This document shows positions 47,501-62,423 of a DNA stretch of 64,000 nucleotides, piece by piece. A program made the translations under genes and the position numbers. How positions within the stretch are numbered: position 1 is the first letter of the stretch; every line of letters begins with the position of its first letter. This DNA is from Paraspadella gotoi. Its lineage: Eukaryota > Chaetognatha. The notes below the pieces were generated by a model. It saw nothing but the letters and a program-made list of their open reading frames with translations, searched no databases and was not told the DNA's origin. Location of the stretch: positions 3,032,297 to 3,096,296 of the forward strand of contig CM119267.1 of assembly GCA_051294375.1 (NCBI GenBank), written 5' to 3'.

Positions 47501-48717
47501 TAACTGTCACATTGTTTTAAGTGCTGAAAAATATACAATAGTCTCAATTAATATTCTGATATTTGTCTACCGAGTTACTTATTATTTCTCAGTAATATCA
47601 GTAATTATCAGTATGAGTATTGGGTAAGTTTTATACGTAAAATAATGACGGTTTACTTGAAAATGTTCCAGGTATTGGCAGCGACATTGGTCGGTCACAC
47701 CGACGCCATTTGGGATCTGGCGGCCTGGCAAGGAGTCGTGGCTGGCCCTGCGGCGACCGGCGGACCGAGCGTCCACAGGGATCACCTTTTGTCCCTATCG
47801 GCGGATGGAACTGTCAAATTATGGGATCCTTTGGCGCAGGTTTTCACTCAACCTTAGATTATGTAACATGAATCAATCAAAGTTAATCTTAAATTTAAAC
47901 GTTTGACAGGATCCCCTCTTGAATACCTTCGACGTGAGCTCTGACCACTCCTCCTCCCCAACCTCGGTTGACTTCATCCGCAGCGGGAGCGGTGCTGGTC
48001 AGATGGTCGTGGGTCTCAGCAATGCCGGAGCAGCCATTTACGATCTGGAGACGGCCAAACCGATCGTCAACCTCGAATCGAGGTTAGCGTAAAAGTAGTG
48101 TATGTAGTATATTATGGCAACAGCCGGGTTGCCGCTGATGCCCATTGGGATGGGGCATCTCACTGTTGGCTTTGGGGGCTTCCGACCCTCAGTGACGCCT
48201 CCTGTCACTTCGGAGAACCATAACTAATCAATCACAATATGTGCTAAAAGAAATGGAAAAATAAAGAGAGGGTCGTTCGCTTTCGTCTGCTTTATCTTTG
48301 AATTAGTACACCATTGCATTGATCGTCTTTTCTCATTAACTCTCATTATAACATACATAATATATAACATATATAACATCGCAGGGTGACGTCCGATGAT
48401 TCGGTTCAAACTCAAATCAACAAAATCATTTCACATCCATCGTTGCCAGTGACGATTACAGGTGAATTTCACGTCGAGTGAAGACGAGCTTTTTCAATCA
48501 TTTTGACTTCCTCCGCTTTCTTCAGCCCACGAGGATCGCCACATCCGTTTCTTCGACAACGGAAGCGGGAAAATGATTCACTCGATGGTGGCGCATCTCG
48601 ACGCCGTCACCTCGTTGGCCGTCGACCCCAACGGCCTCTACCTTCTAGCGGATCACACGACTGTTCAATCCGACTCTGGAATTTGGATTCCAAGACGTGT
48701 GTACAGGTCAGTTGGAA

Positions 48718-48811
<94 letters not shown>

Positions 48812-48955
48812 CTGACCACCCTTCTCTCCCTTCTCTAGGAAATAACCTCGCATCGAAAGAAGTTCGACGAATCGATCTTCGGCGTAGCGTTCCACCCGTC
48901 AAAGCCCTACATAGCTTCCGCGGGCGCCGACGCTCTGGCCAAAGTTTTCGTTTAA
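44537..48955 (+). CDS. STRN: Striatin (STRIPAK scaffold), one-base frameshift in exon 13
   Basis: Regulatory B''' subunit of PP2A and core of STRIPAK, which restrains Hippo-pathway GCK kinases. Fourteen coding exons: 44537-44668, 45165-45725, 45806-45941, 46164-46235, 46392-46546, 46788-46844, 46916-47069, 47153-47309, 47398-47476, 47672-47839, 47910-48082, 48385-48461, 48526-48706, 48839-48955; about 739 aa. After a Gln/Gly-rich start come the caveolin-binding/coiled-coil segment (YSIPGILHFLQHEWARFE, then GERKGQENLKQDLVRRIK) and the calmodulin-binding region (QGRKLLRQYLEEIGYTDT). WD repeats run from about residue 390 to the end (SEDHTLKLWNLQK, GGFDTTIRVWNI, SADGTVKLWD, SHDCSIRLWNLD), finishing ASAGADALAKVFV. 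Every junction phase fits except inside exon 13, where one base is missing at 48645-48647. The start ATG has a good context (GAGATGG). Confidence 0.95.
44979..45100 (+). repeat. Dispersed repeat family 2, copy in striatin intron 1
   Basis: Aligns by eye with 36446-36570 (TTTGGAAATAGTGGGAGCATC, ATACAACACAAGGTTA, AGTTTTCTAAATAGATAT). Confidence 0.6.
48112..48223 (+). ncRNA. Candidate structured RNA in striatin intron 11
   Basis: A GC-rich island in an AT-rich intron folds by eye into a closed multi-arm structure: outer stem TTATGG with CCATAA; arm 1 GGCAAC/GTTGCC with a 6-nt loop; arm 2 GATGCCCAT/ATGGGGCATC with a 4-nt loop and one bulge; arm 3 AGTGAC/GTCACT with a 7-nt loop; and a possible short GGG/CCC hairpin between arms 2 and 3. 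The outer stem and arm 1 share the GG, so not all pairs form at once. I do not recognise it as a tRNA, snRNA or SECIS. It could also be a small palindromic transposon. Confidence 0.35.
48718..48811. repeat. (GA)n filling striatin intron 13
   Basis: The intron (48707-48838, 132 bp) is almost wholly GA repeat between a GTCAGT donor and a TTCTCTAG acceptor. Confidence 0.9.
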
Positions 48956-49127
48956 AGGTGCTATAAGTCGCTAGCCTGAATTATAGGTTTGTGGCGGCTC
49001 GAAAACTGATTGGTGTAATTAGCGATCTCATTATGAGGTAACAGGGAATCAATAACTTTTTTTTTTTCCAAAATATACCTTGTATTTTTGAATAAGATCA
49101 TCAGTACAGTGGAGAGTATTGACTTTT

Positions 49128-49133
<6 letters not shown>

Positions 49134-49220
<87 letters not shown>
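49134..49220. repeat. (GA)n microsatellite downstream of striatin
   Basis: GA repeat with a few G insertions. The rest of 48956-50224 is AT-rich and shows no gene; striatin and FAM221A converge here. Confidence 0.9.
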
Positions 49221-50224
49221 GTTAAAAAGTGTGAGAATAACAGACCAACTATAAAAGATTAAAGAAATTCGAAAGACTTTTTTTAATTCACAATAAATCT
49301 AATAATGAAATCACCAATTATACTTTCTGTGATTGCCAACTCAAACTCGTAAAATTTAATTAGTTTTCGTATCCCGTCGCAAAAAAGAAGAAAGATAAAA
49401 AAAAAAAAACATTTCCATTCCCCATTCGACTAAGCACCAATTTTGATTTTTAAAAATTCGTGCAAAAAGTTTTTATTTATTTTGTTGTTGCCTTTTCTGA
49501 CAATTTTTTTTGCGCTTGTGTAAAAAAAAAAAAAAAAACACGCATGGAAACAAGTATGCCCTGTATTTTTTTGTAATCTGTATTAGGATAGATATGTTTA
49601 AGTAGGTAAGACGAAATAAGAGCTTGAGTTTGAATAATTAGTTCTTTATTTTTTTTGTTGTCCTGCGGTCTCTGTATACGCATAACGCATCTAGTTTTTG
49701 ATTAAAAATCTTGTAACTTATCACTTTTAAGTCTAATCATGCCGTTTTTTTAAACATTAATATTGTAATCACCCTTAATATATATCTGTTTTATCAAAGC
49801 AACAACTTTCTTAAGGCATTTGTAAAATTCACCCTCATCTCCCACAGATTTTCTAAAATTTCCATTGTGCAACTGTTAAACATAATTTTACTAGATTGGG
49901 ATTTATAATCTAATTGTTTTTTTTAACTAAAAGATGATGAATACTTATATTACTTATTATTAGCTCCAGAGATCCTAAGACCATTTTGTGGTTGGCGATT
50001 TCTATTAAGTAGTATATATTTTCCTTTTGGATACGTTTCTTTTTTCCCCGCCTTCATCACTGCAATAATTATAGTATCATGTGTACAGAAACATCGTTTG
50101 AAATTTACAAAACAATTTTAATAAATATTAAGTCCTTGCGCATTATTGAAATTACATCGAACATAGTTCAGTTAAAAAATAAGCTATCGAATTAGACGAC
50201 AACATAGATTCCACAGCAATGAAA

Positions 50225-53080
<2,856 letters not shown>

Positions 53081-53439
53081 CTTGCGAATAATATACTGTA
53101 TAATATACTATAATGTATATAAATTATATAGTGGATTTTGATTATATTTTTTCTCGACAAAAATTCGCAGTTCATTGACCTCCCCTTTCGAAATAAGTTT
53201 TTTTCCGTGGTCAATGGCAACGGCTGAAAGTCTTTTGTCACTTTTGTGTCGTAACGTATTTCGTTCAAAGAGGACTCTGTGCCCGATTGTCAAAAAAAGG
53301 CTCGAGCGACGACGAAAAATAACAAAAAGAGCAACGCTTCCTCTCGCCAACTCTCGCTCTGCGATTTTTTTTTTCTCGTTCCCGTCGATGTAACGACCAT
53401 CTGACACTGACACCGAGTTAATTGGGTTCCCGCACCGTC

Positions 53440-53520
53440 GGGACTCTCTCTCTCTCCGTTCTCTCTCTCTCTCTCTCCGTTCTCTCTCTCTCTCTCTCTC
53501 CGTTCTCTCTTTCTCTCTCC
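53440..53520. repeat. CT-rich repeat upstream of FAM221A
   Basis: Blocks of (CT)n separated by CCGTT. Lies in the 644-bp space between the two head-to-head starts (53080 and 53724). No TATA-like box was convincing. Confidence 0.75.
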
Positions 53521-53723
53521 TCTTCCCCACTTTTTTCATTTTCTTCTTTTTTGCGTGGGACTGTTTAAGAGATCTCGTTCTCTTTTTTTTTTAGCTCCCG
53601 ATAACTCACCTTAGCGACTTTACCGTCAATTATGTACTATTATTTTTTTAAACGCATTTTTCATAATTGATAATGTGAAAATAATTACCTGATTTAATTA
53701 GGCGGTTTTTTTTAATGACTTAA

Positions 53724-56551
53724 ATGGAAACCTTGCGTCAAATTTTGTTTTTCTTATTTCTCTTCTCTCTCGGCGATTTCGTGGACAACGTCGAGATTGT
53801 CCGAGACGTTTGCCAGAAATTTGAGAAAAAAACTCTAAGACTTCAAGGTGAAGATGATTTTTTTTATCGAATATTCTTTACAATCTCTTTTTTTTTTGCA
53901 CATTAAATGCCGACGAGAAATACTAGATAAAAAATTCAAAATTATTCAATAAATAAGCTATCTTGCCTCGTAACTTTTTACAGGTCATCAAATCTGATTC
54001 AATCATTTTTACTTGTTCATTTAAAAATAGATTTAATTTAAATTCTGACAAATACACTCTTGTAACTTCATTCTCTCGCTCCTCTTCTCCCCACCAGCTT
54101 TTGATGGAGTCGTGGAACTGGCGCTTGGTCCTCGCGACAGATGCAGCGTCTTGCTGGAGCCAGGAGGCCTTTTCGAAGTCAGCGTCGTGGAGAACAGCCA
54201 AAAAAAAGTCAGTTCCGAATTTCATTGTTATTGTCTTAATGACGATCGATGTTCATTGTCTACTAATGTACTAGTAATTATGTTGCGTCTTTTATTTCTT
54301 AGTTATGAAAATTTGAAAAAATTAATTGTTTCACTCGTTTCTATTTTTATATTTTGAAAAGGCTTTACTATTTAATTTATATTATCTTATTGTTATACGT
54401 AACTTTTTAGAGCAGGCATTGGTGCTGTAGGCAAGGCCTTCCTCCTGACCCCAAGAGTTGGGTTGGCCCCTTCCCTACCCCCCTTTGCCGCTTTACAATC
54501 ATGTGGGGTGGATCGGTTTTTTTTTTAACCCCTCCATTATAGATAGCGTAGTGGTTCACTTTGAACGATCCAATGCTCAGGAAACGTTTAAATTAGCGTT
54601 CAATAAGGAAGGAAGACGTTTACTTGAATATAGTCAAACCAATCGATAACTCGATACATACATGTCTCCGTCTGACCCAAAGTTGGTACTCGATCGCATT
54701 ATTTTTATTATCCATTAAAACTAGTCATAAAACATTTGAGGAGTGATCGTTTTGAAACACAACCGCGAGAGTTTTCCCGCAGTTTTCCAGCAGTTTTCCA
54801 GCAGTTTTCCCGCAGTGAGCTCGAGCCGACGCCGCGTGGTACAACCCAACTCAGAAAAAAAAAGGAAACCTAAAAAAAAAAAACCATAATGGATTTCAAA
54901 CATTGAATTTCTTGTTTTTCTTGAGAAAACAGTGGGTAATTCGCTACGATAATAAAAAGTAATTTCGTGACCCCCGGTGAGGGGGGAGCAAAAGGTGACG
55001 ATTTTGCGATAGTCGAGTTAATGAATTAGGCTTTTTTTTTTTTTAAATGTTTATGCTCGACGAAACATTCATTTATCGTAACAGTTTAAACAAGAGTCGG
55101 CGTTCGTTGTAGACCGTCTCGACTGTGTTAGCTCTTGGCTTTACTTCCTTCGTTGAAGAATTCGACGAGCATGAGGAAAGGTCTTCTTTTTTTAACTGGT
55201 TTTGGTTCTTTGGACTATTTCCCTCTTTTTAAATTTTGGGGAAAATATCATTTACAATAGGGACCTTTGAGTAACAAACTTTTGCTCTTTTTTTTTCCGC
55301 CGAAACATGTCCGCTTCTATGTCAATTCGTTGCAAAAATCAAAACTTTGCTATTCTCTAACAAATTTAAACAACGAAAAAGAAAGTATTAAATACACTAT
55401 GATTATAAGATTAAATTGCCAAAAAGTAGTTCGTTTAGTTTTTTACTTTTGTTTTATTTACAATGGAGACTTTCTATTTAGTTTTCAAAAAATGCCGCCA
55501 AATGGTTAATAAAATAAAGATTGGCGCCAAATAATTTGAATAGTAATTGTCGTTCTCACTAAAGTCTAGCTTTTTTCACATTAGAGTACTGAGTGCTAAG
55601 CTCTAAAGAATATAAAATTGGGTCTTTAGCCAAGTAGCGATTAATTAACGTTTCTCGCTCAGTTAATTTTTTTTTCCCCAAACTTTAAAAAAAAGTCGCC
55701 GCCTTTGTTCTTTTGGCCTCTTTTTTTTTTTAAATCGTGTTTATTTTTGCCTGGATAATTCTTTAATTAATCCTCAATCTCGTTTTCATCTCCCGCTGCC
55801 GCCGCCGCCGCGCAGAACGAGTCGATGCGGCTGAAGATCTTCGACGAGATCGTACAGCGTCGGGCGTCGCGATGGCGCCACTGCGACTTCGACAGCCTGC
55901 GTCGCCTAAAGTCGCTCCCGCCTTGTCGCCCGCTCATGAAGAGGCTGGAGATTCGTGGGGGCGCGAGCTACACCAAAGTCGTTTACCAAACTCCGTACTC
56001 GACCAAACTCGCCAGGTATCTTTTTTGTGTTTTAATTTGATTGGTGATTATTGGTCGCTCCTAAATACTTTCTTTCTTTTCTTTCCTTTTTTTAGTTGCG
56101 CCGCGAGTACTCGCTGAGCAACTCTCTAAGTCATTATTCGGTCGGTCTGTCGGTATGTCTGTCCGTCGGTCTGTCCCACTTACATTGAAAACGCTTATAA
56201 CTTGCTTATAGTTTGTTGCTCATTTGTTAAAACAGGAAAAAACCTCAAAACTAAGGGACTACTAGCGCCTTCTTTTGTTTTTAAAGAAATCTTATAAACT
56301 ATAAGGAATAAAAGAAGTGATTACAATGTAAAGCGTGTCGTATTTACACGGAAATACAAGGGATAAGAAAGTAAAAATAAAAGTAATGCGGCGCAATACC
56401 TCGGAATAACCCGTTCCTTGTTTTTTTAAATACTCTCTGTTGTTTTTTTTTCTTTTAAGCCAAAAAGTAATTAACAAGAGTGACACGAAGCGGGACTAGT
56501 TGTCCGCGGTGTTTATTACATTTAAAAACATATTTTTGTCTCACTCCAAAA

Positions 56552-56603
<52 letters not shown>

Positions 56604-57549
56604 TTAATCGAAATTGTTAAAAGCGTAAAATTGACGAGATAATTCGAGGCCGACCGAAGACAAACTTGCCCCACTTATCGAATTATGAAGCACCACTTGT
56701 TTTCGATTATAATTATTCCCTTTTAATAATTGGTTTCGCTAATTACGTACGATAAAAGAGAGAATCGCGTTTACTTCTTTCCATATCTGTCATCTTAATG
56801 TCCTCGAATATTCTCAAAAACTTTGCCCCAGATTAAAAACTAATCTTTTTCCGTTACCTTACCTTCGGAGTCAGGCGACCTTAGAAAATGGTTCGTGCTT
56901 TTTTTTCCCCCCGGAAATTATTTGGGAAATTTTGTCGTCGTCGTTGGCTCTATCTTTTAAGATAATTAGTTTTAACGTTAGTAACTGAAAAATATAGTAT
57001 ACATATGACACTTTCTTACATCTCCCTGCCGTTCATATGCTGATACGTAATTTGCCAATAAGTATGATACTTTTAATACTTAGGGTTATAGCGTTTAACC
57101 GCATAAAAAAAAAGACGATACTTTAAAAGATTTTGTATTGAAAAAACGTCGTGGTCCATTGGACCACTTCTTAAAGTTTTAATTCACCGCGTCATGTCAG
57201 TAAATATCCATGAAATCCAATTTGGTTCTTACAAATCACTTCGTTGTTGTACGAATCGCGTGTCAGTACACGTAATCGTTTTTCACTACGTCGCCGTCTT
57301 TTTTTATCACTCTCAACGTTTTTGTGACATTCGTAAGGTTTTATCATTTCTCTTGCCTTCTCATCTCTCATCCTCTTTCAAATCCCACGGGCGTCGAAAA
57401 CTTGAATCGAATCGTAAAAGTTAATTGTCGCGCATCGAAGAAATTAGGAAATGGGAAAGAATTTATTTGGAGGAATATCGCGAATCAAATCTTCGAGATA
57501 AAATACAGGGTTTTAATTGTACTAGTACTATTACTCGGGCAGGGAATGT

Positions 57550-57606
<57 letters not shown>

Positions 57607-58988
57607 TAACAGAAAGAACATTTTTCGTCAAACAGGCTGACGATAAATTCACGGATCTCGTCGCGACTAATGTTACAACGCGTCGTGAGTAACAAGACAG
57701 GTAGTATTCAGTGAATAACTCTCTCTCTAACTCTTAAATCACCGATTCTAATTGTGGCGCAAATTAAATTTAGAACTGCGAAGGTTTTCGACGCCGGTCT
57801 CATCTTTGGTCGTTGAGTGTGAACACGTCAACCACAATCTCGCTTCCCACGTTGCTTCATCCCGATGGTGAGAGAGAGAGAGAGAGAGAGAGATGAGAGA
57901 ACATTGAACATTTATCTGAGTGGGGCTTTAGGCACTAATGATGAGAGAGAGAGGAGAGAGAAGAGAGAGAGAGAGAGAGAAAATAAGGATGGCCTTTTTT
58001 GTTCCGGTTAGACGTGTCTTTTTATCTCAACGACTCATCGTATCTCAAGAAAGATGAGCAGATTTACAAAGTTTTCCGTTTCGTTGTGGAGTGGCCCGAG
58101 GACGGACAGAAGTTCACTTGTCATTACGGAACGGAGGTATCTTGACATTTTAACGCGATTCCTCAAGAAAATATAATAATAATTTAATATTAATAATTAT
58201 GCGTGCCATTTTCTTAATTAATTATATTTGAGATTTTTTTCTTTTTTAAGTTAAGGTATGTATTTTGTAAGAGGGTTGGATCCCTTAACCCACCCGAAAC
58301 TGACGCAAAGTCAGCAGTCAAGATCGCTGTATTAATTAAATAGATAATTTCGATATCGGTTGTACTAATTTAATTCGAACGCATATTTCTAAATTCTAAA
58401 TTCGCGATTTTGTAAAATCCCAGATTCTCTCAAGTCGATTGATACGGCCTCTACAAAGCAATGTCAAAGCGATTATATCGCGTTAGAATTGAGAGAAAAC
58501 GGTTTCTTGTTTGGTTACGGCTGGAGAAGCTAAATCTCTGTTACGTTTTGAAGTGAGATGTAATATATTTGGACGGGATCGGTTTTAAAACGAGTTGGAA
58601 CTGTACTTCGTTTGCTTGTAATTTTTAATGTAATTTGTAAATATAAAAAAAATGCATATTTTTAGAGTGTAAGTCTACTTCTCATGGATAAAGGTATAAA
58701 ATTAAATACATCCCTACCCTACGTTAGCACCTCCAAAGTCCAACCACGAAATTTTATTGAAATTTTTCAAAAAATGAAGAGTTTCAGTTTCTCAATCGAT
58801 TGCACTCCTTGCCTTCTCCAAAATTCCTTACCTTCCCCCCTCCCCTTAAGCTCTTCCCATCACCGGTCGCACAGTCGTCCTCTAATGCCTCCGTCCGCTC
58901 TCGACATTTCCCGTCCCGATCGTCTTCAAGTCAACCCTCGGCCTCACGGACTCCTATTGATTTTCGTCCGCGCCACCGCCATTTATAA
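53724..58988 (+). CDS. Unrecognised putative secreted protein, possible Ig-like domain
   Basis: Seven phase-consistent exons: 53724-53847, 54098-54207, 55816-56015, 57636-57684, 57774-57867, 58012-58136, 58788-58988; about 300 aa. It opens with a signal-peptide-like segment (LRQILFFLFLFSLG). Then come FDGVVELALGPRDRC, LLEPGGLFEVSVVENSQ and SMRLKIFDEIVQRR. A region running from NCEGFRRRSHLW to EWPEDGQKFTCHYGTE has Cys, Trp and Cys spaced roughly as in an immunoglobulin domain. The tail is Pro/Ser-rich. No transmembrane segment was found. An alternative terminal exon at 56096-56117 gives a 151-aa form ending SCAASTR. Splices are inferred only from GT/AG and phase, and exon 58788 is open in another frame as well. 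No family recognised. Confidence 0.4.
56551..56602. repeat. (CAT)n microsatellite
   Basis: About 17 uninterrupted CAT/TCA triplets within the intron 56016-57635 of the previous model. Confidence 0.9.
57552..57600. repeat. (GA)n microsatellite
   Basis: Pure GA, about 24 units, ending 35 bp before the acceptor of exon 57636. A second GA tract (57868-57896) starts at the donor of exon 57774-57867. Confidence 0.9.
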
Positions 58989-60404
58989 AAACCTCCAGTC
59001 TCTACCAAGCGGCCGTCAAGCTTTCCTCGACGTCTTCCGACGATTTCCGGACGTCTGGATCAAGCAGGTTGCCGCGGAAAACCGGGAAGGGGGGGGGTTG
59101 TCGGAATGGTGACCAAAGAAGACCCTTTTTTTTTCTTTTGCAGAGCTGGCCTAGCGAGTTTGACAGATAACGTAAGCTAACGGATTTTTCCTAATTACTT
59201 TTCACGTTGGAAACTTTTTGAAAATTTTTGATAAGTAACACAACCTGTCAATCCGCTTGCCCTTAGATTTTCTTTCTTACTTTTATTTCAACTCACGACT
59301 TTTGACTTTTCTTTTTTTTTTTTTAATCTTTCTTTTTCTCCCGCATTTTAAAAAAGTCTTAATTTTTGGATCGAGTTTCGATCGAGAGTCAAAAACATCG
59401 AAAAATCGACGTCCTGTCGAGTCGCCTTCGATCCCACGATTGACGGTCTCGATCCGCCCCCGAGAGATCTATTTTCAGATCGACGGCGCTGAGTTGCGGC
59501 GCTGAGTCGAGGATTGGCGTAGTGGATTTTTAAACTCGAGTTCGAGGCCTGCCGCTGATCGCTAGAGTTTACTGTCTCTTTTTTTTTTTTTACAAATATT
59601 TTTTATTTATTTAATCATTTAATAATTCCAAATACCATGATGGAAAACAAATTGTCGCGGTTTGAAAAAGTCGGTTAATTTTATTGTCAAATATATTTTT
59701 TGGCCCGTTAATAGGTTTTAATATATAATATAACCTCCCTAGGACTTAATAAAAGAATTATTTCTCAACAGCATAAAATTATTTAATGCATTCAAATACT
59801 TCCAAAAGAGGTTGTCTCCAACTGCTTTCACCTCTTTTTGATCAAGAGGACTATTTCCATTATTGTTAATATTATATCTCTGACATAATATTTTTTATCA
59901 GATTTAGGGCAAAAAATGGTCCTTAACAAGCAGTGAAAAAGATTGATCCTCTATAAAGTAAACCAGGCTTGAGTTGCTGCTTCATAATGTGATGATTTTA
60001 ACAGAATTTTGATTTTTCTTTTTTTTGGACTTGTTTGATATTTGGTTCTGATAATACATCCAGAGGTAAATGAAAATGATAACTTTGCTCATAGAAAGGT
60101 TACCCAGAGCCTTATAACTTTTATATGAACTTTATAATATAGAAAAAAAATATTCTGGAGCATTTACAGCATTGTATTTTTAATACCGCTCTTTTTTGGA
60201 TATAAGAATTAAGATTCACAATTGAATCTATCCTCATGAAGATGATGCAATAACCATTTGACATGAGACTGAGAAAAGGCAGGGATTTTTAATAGTTTTT
60301 AAAAAGTAATAAAAAAGAACTGGAAATTAGTATAAATAAAAAGTGTAGATATTAAAAAGATAAAAAAGAAGGAAAGGCATTTCTTTTTTTGGACAACTCA
60401 TTTT

Positions 60405-60565
60405 CTTTTGCATGGGACTCTTGTATTTTTTTCATAAATGAGACACAGCTCATGTGAATCACAAGAGGCCAAAGTTTCTTGATATCTAAATTTTATTTTT
60501 CGATTCTTACATTAAAATGCCGAAAAATAGCTGGAAAGTAACCGCGACAATTTTTTTTCCCATCA
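60405..60565 (+). repeat. Dispersed repeat family 3, copy
   Basis: Counterpart of 15230-15410. The surrounding 59000-61500 is AT-rich; apart from this, a CA/GA repeat at 60779-60834 and the element near 61500 I see no gene. Confidence 0.55.
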
Positions 60566-60778
60566 TGGTAGGGTTATACTCGCACGCCAAAAATCACTTT
60601 TAATTCTTTTAACGTCATTTATCCCTGACAACCTTGTATTCAATCCGTGAAAGAAAAAAATTCGAACTGAGCAGTCAACTAACAAAGATCGAAACTAGAG
60701 TAACGGGGATGTTAAATTGTGAATTTTTTTAAAATCGAAACCAAGAGAAGCAGATGATGGCAACAAAGAGAAAAGAAA

Positions 60779-60789
60779 CACACACACAC

Positions 60790-60834
<45 letters not shown>
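60779..60834. repeat. (CA)n-(GA)n compound microsatellite
   Basis: ACACACACACACA followed by about 20 GA units. Confidence 0.9.
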
Positions 60835-60836
<2 letters not shown>

Positions 60837-61514
60837 TCTAAATCGAAGTTATCGTGTTAAATGAGGCTTAAATAGATTTGCCCTTCGGCGTCTTTATTTT
60901 ACGAGGATATGTCGTCATCGCTTTAGATTATTTTAATTTAATTCGTTCAACTGCTCATTTGAGCCTAGGACGATTGTCTATAGTTTATCCAATGTTTAAA
61001 AAAAAAAAGAAATGGACTAACGTCTGAAGAATAAATTAAATGTTTTAAAACCCATATTAATATTTAAATTTTAAAAAGCGTCTCGCTCTGTTCCTTCCCA
61101 AAGTGAAAATTTTAGCTTACTGTTTTTCTTAAGAAAAAAAAATTTCTATCAAAAAATTACCGTATGGAGTTTTTTTTCTCGTTTTATTTTTTTACTTAGT
61201 GTACATATTTGTTGTCTTAGTACGTATCACTTTACATCTCTTTTGTGTATCATCTGCACCTTTTACGCCGAACGAAGCACTAAACTCCTACAAGTTCTCG
61301 CCTTGCTGGTTTGCATAAAGAAAGTGGTCTGGGCGTAGCGGGGCAGTGCCGCTCTCAGCTCTTTAAATAAATATAAATATATAAACATAAACTTTAAACT
61401 GTCTGTTCATTGTTCAGCGGACAGTGAATCGAGAATCGTCTGCCAAATCGGCCCCTTTTCCGACTTCTTTGTTTTTGACTTTAGCTTTATGATGGCCATT
61501 TTTCATATTATTTT

Positions 61515-61575
61515 TATTTGTATGCGCTGATGAAGGTTTGAAAATAATCCGAAACATATCGTTATTCAATGAAAA
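61515..61575 (+). mobile_element. Hammerhead-like motif, Penelope-type element tail
   Basis: Core CTGATGA at 61527 is followed by GGTTT, loop, AATCC and GAAAC at 61551, with TATG and CATA able to pair outside (61521-61524 with 61555-61558), then AATAAA. This order of CTGATGA, a short stem II, CGAAAC and a nearby AATAAA is known from hammerhead ribozymes carried by Penelope-like retroelements. Stem II has a T-T mismatch and no reverse transcriptase is seen, so this would be a fragment. Confidence 0.4.
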
Positions 61576-61668
61576 TAAAAACTCTGCTACTTTGTATACT
61601 AATTATTCAATATTCATATTATATTTTAATATATTTTGAAAAAAAAATATTAACCTTTTTTCCGCCAG

Positions 61669-62033
61669 AACTGACGGACTGCACGACCATAAAGCGAGCC
61701 TCAATTGCGCCCCGCTCTTTCGGACCTCTGCGCCGAGTGCCCGAATCTCTTCCACCCCTGCCGACACCCCCAATGCCCCGTCAACACCTCTCCAAATCAT
61801 TCTCCTCCTTCGCGGTCCTCGACGTGGCAGAGTCCGAGGTCGACGTCATCACGAGACTCCTTCGTCGCGACGGCATCGTCGTCGACGGCGTCTCTAGCGA
61901 AACAAAAGACTCGGATGAGGAAATTGGTTCGCGAGCTTCGTCGACAGAGGCGCGATCGTCCTCGATTCGAAAACAAAAGACGTATGAAAATTCGACGTCG
62001 CGAGTCGATATTCCGAGAACGACTACGTTGTGA
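61669..62033 (+). CDS. Terminal coding exon of unknown gene
   Basis: Acceptor TCCGCCAG|AACTG, then an open frame to TGA at 62031-62033 reading LTDCTTIKRASIAPRSFGPL, a Pro-rich stretch, SKSFSSFAVLDVAESEVDVI and RLLRRDGIVVDGVSSE, ending in a Ser/Arg-rich tail. All three plus-strand frames are long here because of GC content; this one has the most natural composition. Upstream exons were not identified and the joining phase does not match the donors near 59060, so it need not belong to the gene ending at 58988. Confidence 0.4.
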
Positions 62034-62127
62034 CGCCTCGAATCGTACGAGATATTAGGATAATCACGTTCTGGCTTATCTCTTCCCTCTTTGACGTTTT
62101 TGTCACGTTTGTTAGTAACACCGTATC

Positions 62128-62133
62128 AATAAA
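62128..62133 (+). terminator. Poly(A) signal for the exon ending 62033
   Basis: AATAAA 95 bp after the stop codon, supporting plus-strand transcription of the preceding exon. Confidence 0.5.
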
Positions 62134-62423
62134 AATACATACGTATTTGTTGATAATTGCCTGCTTCAATCATTTCAGTGTAATATACAGCAATCGATAG
62201 CCAGAACTGGAATCTGTGATTTTTTTCTCGGTGTTCTGACGCCGCAGAGAATGACATGAAATCATGTCGACATCTAATGTTAGTCACTTGTCTATATACT
62301 TACTAACTATCCAGTCCAGCAGTTTAAAAAAAAATTGATCAACAATTTGAAATACAAAAGGAAACAATTGTTTAGAATATAAACCTCGAACCGAATATCA
62401 TTTTTTCGAAACAATTTTCAAAA

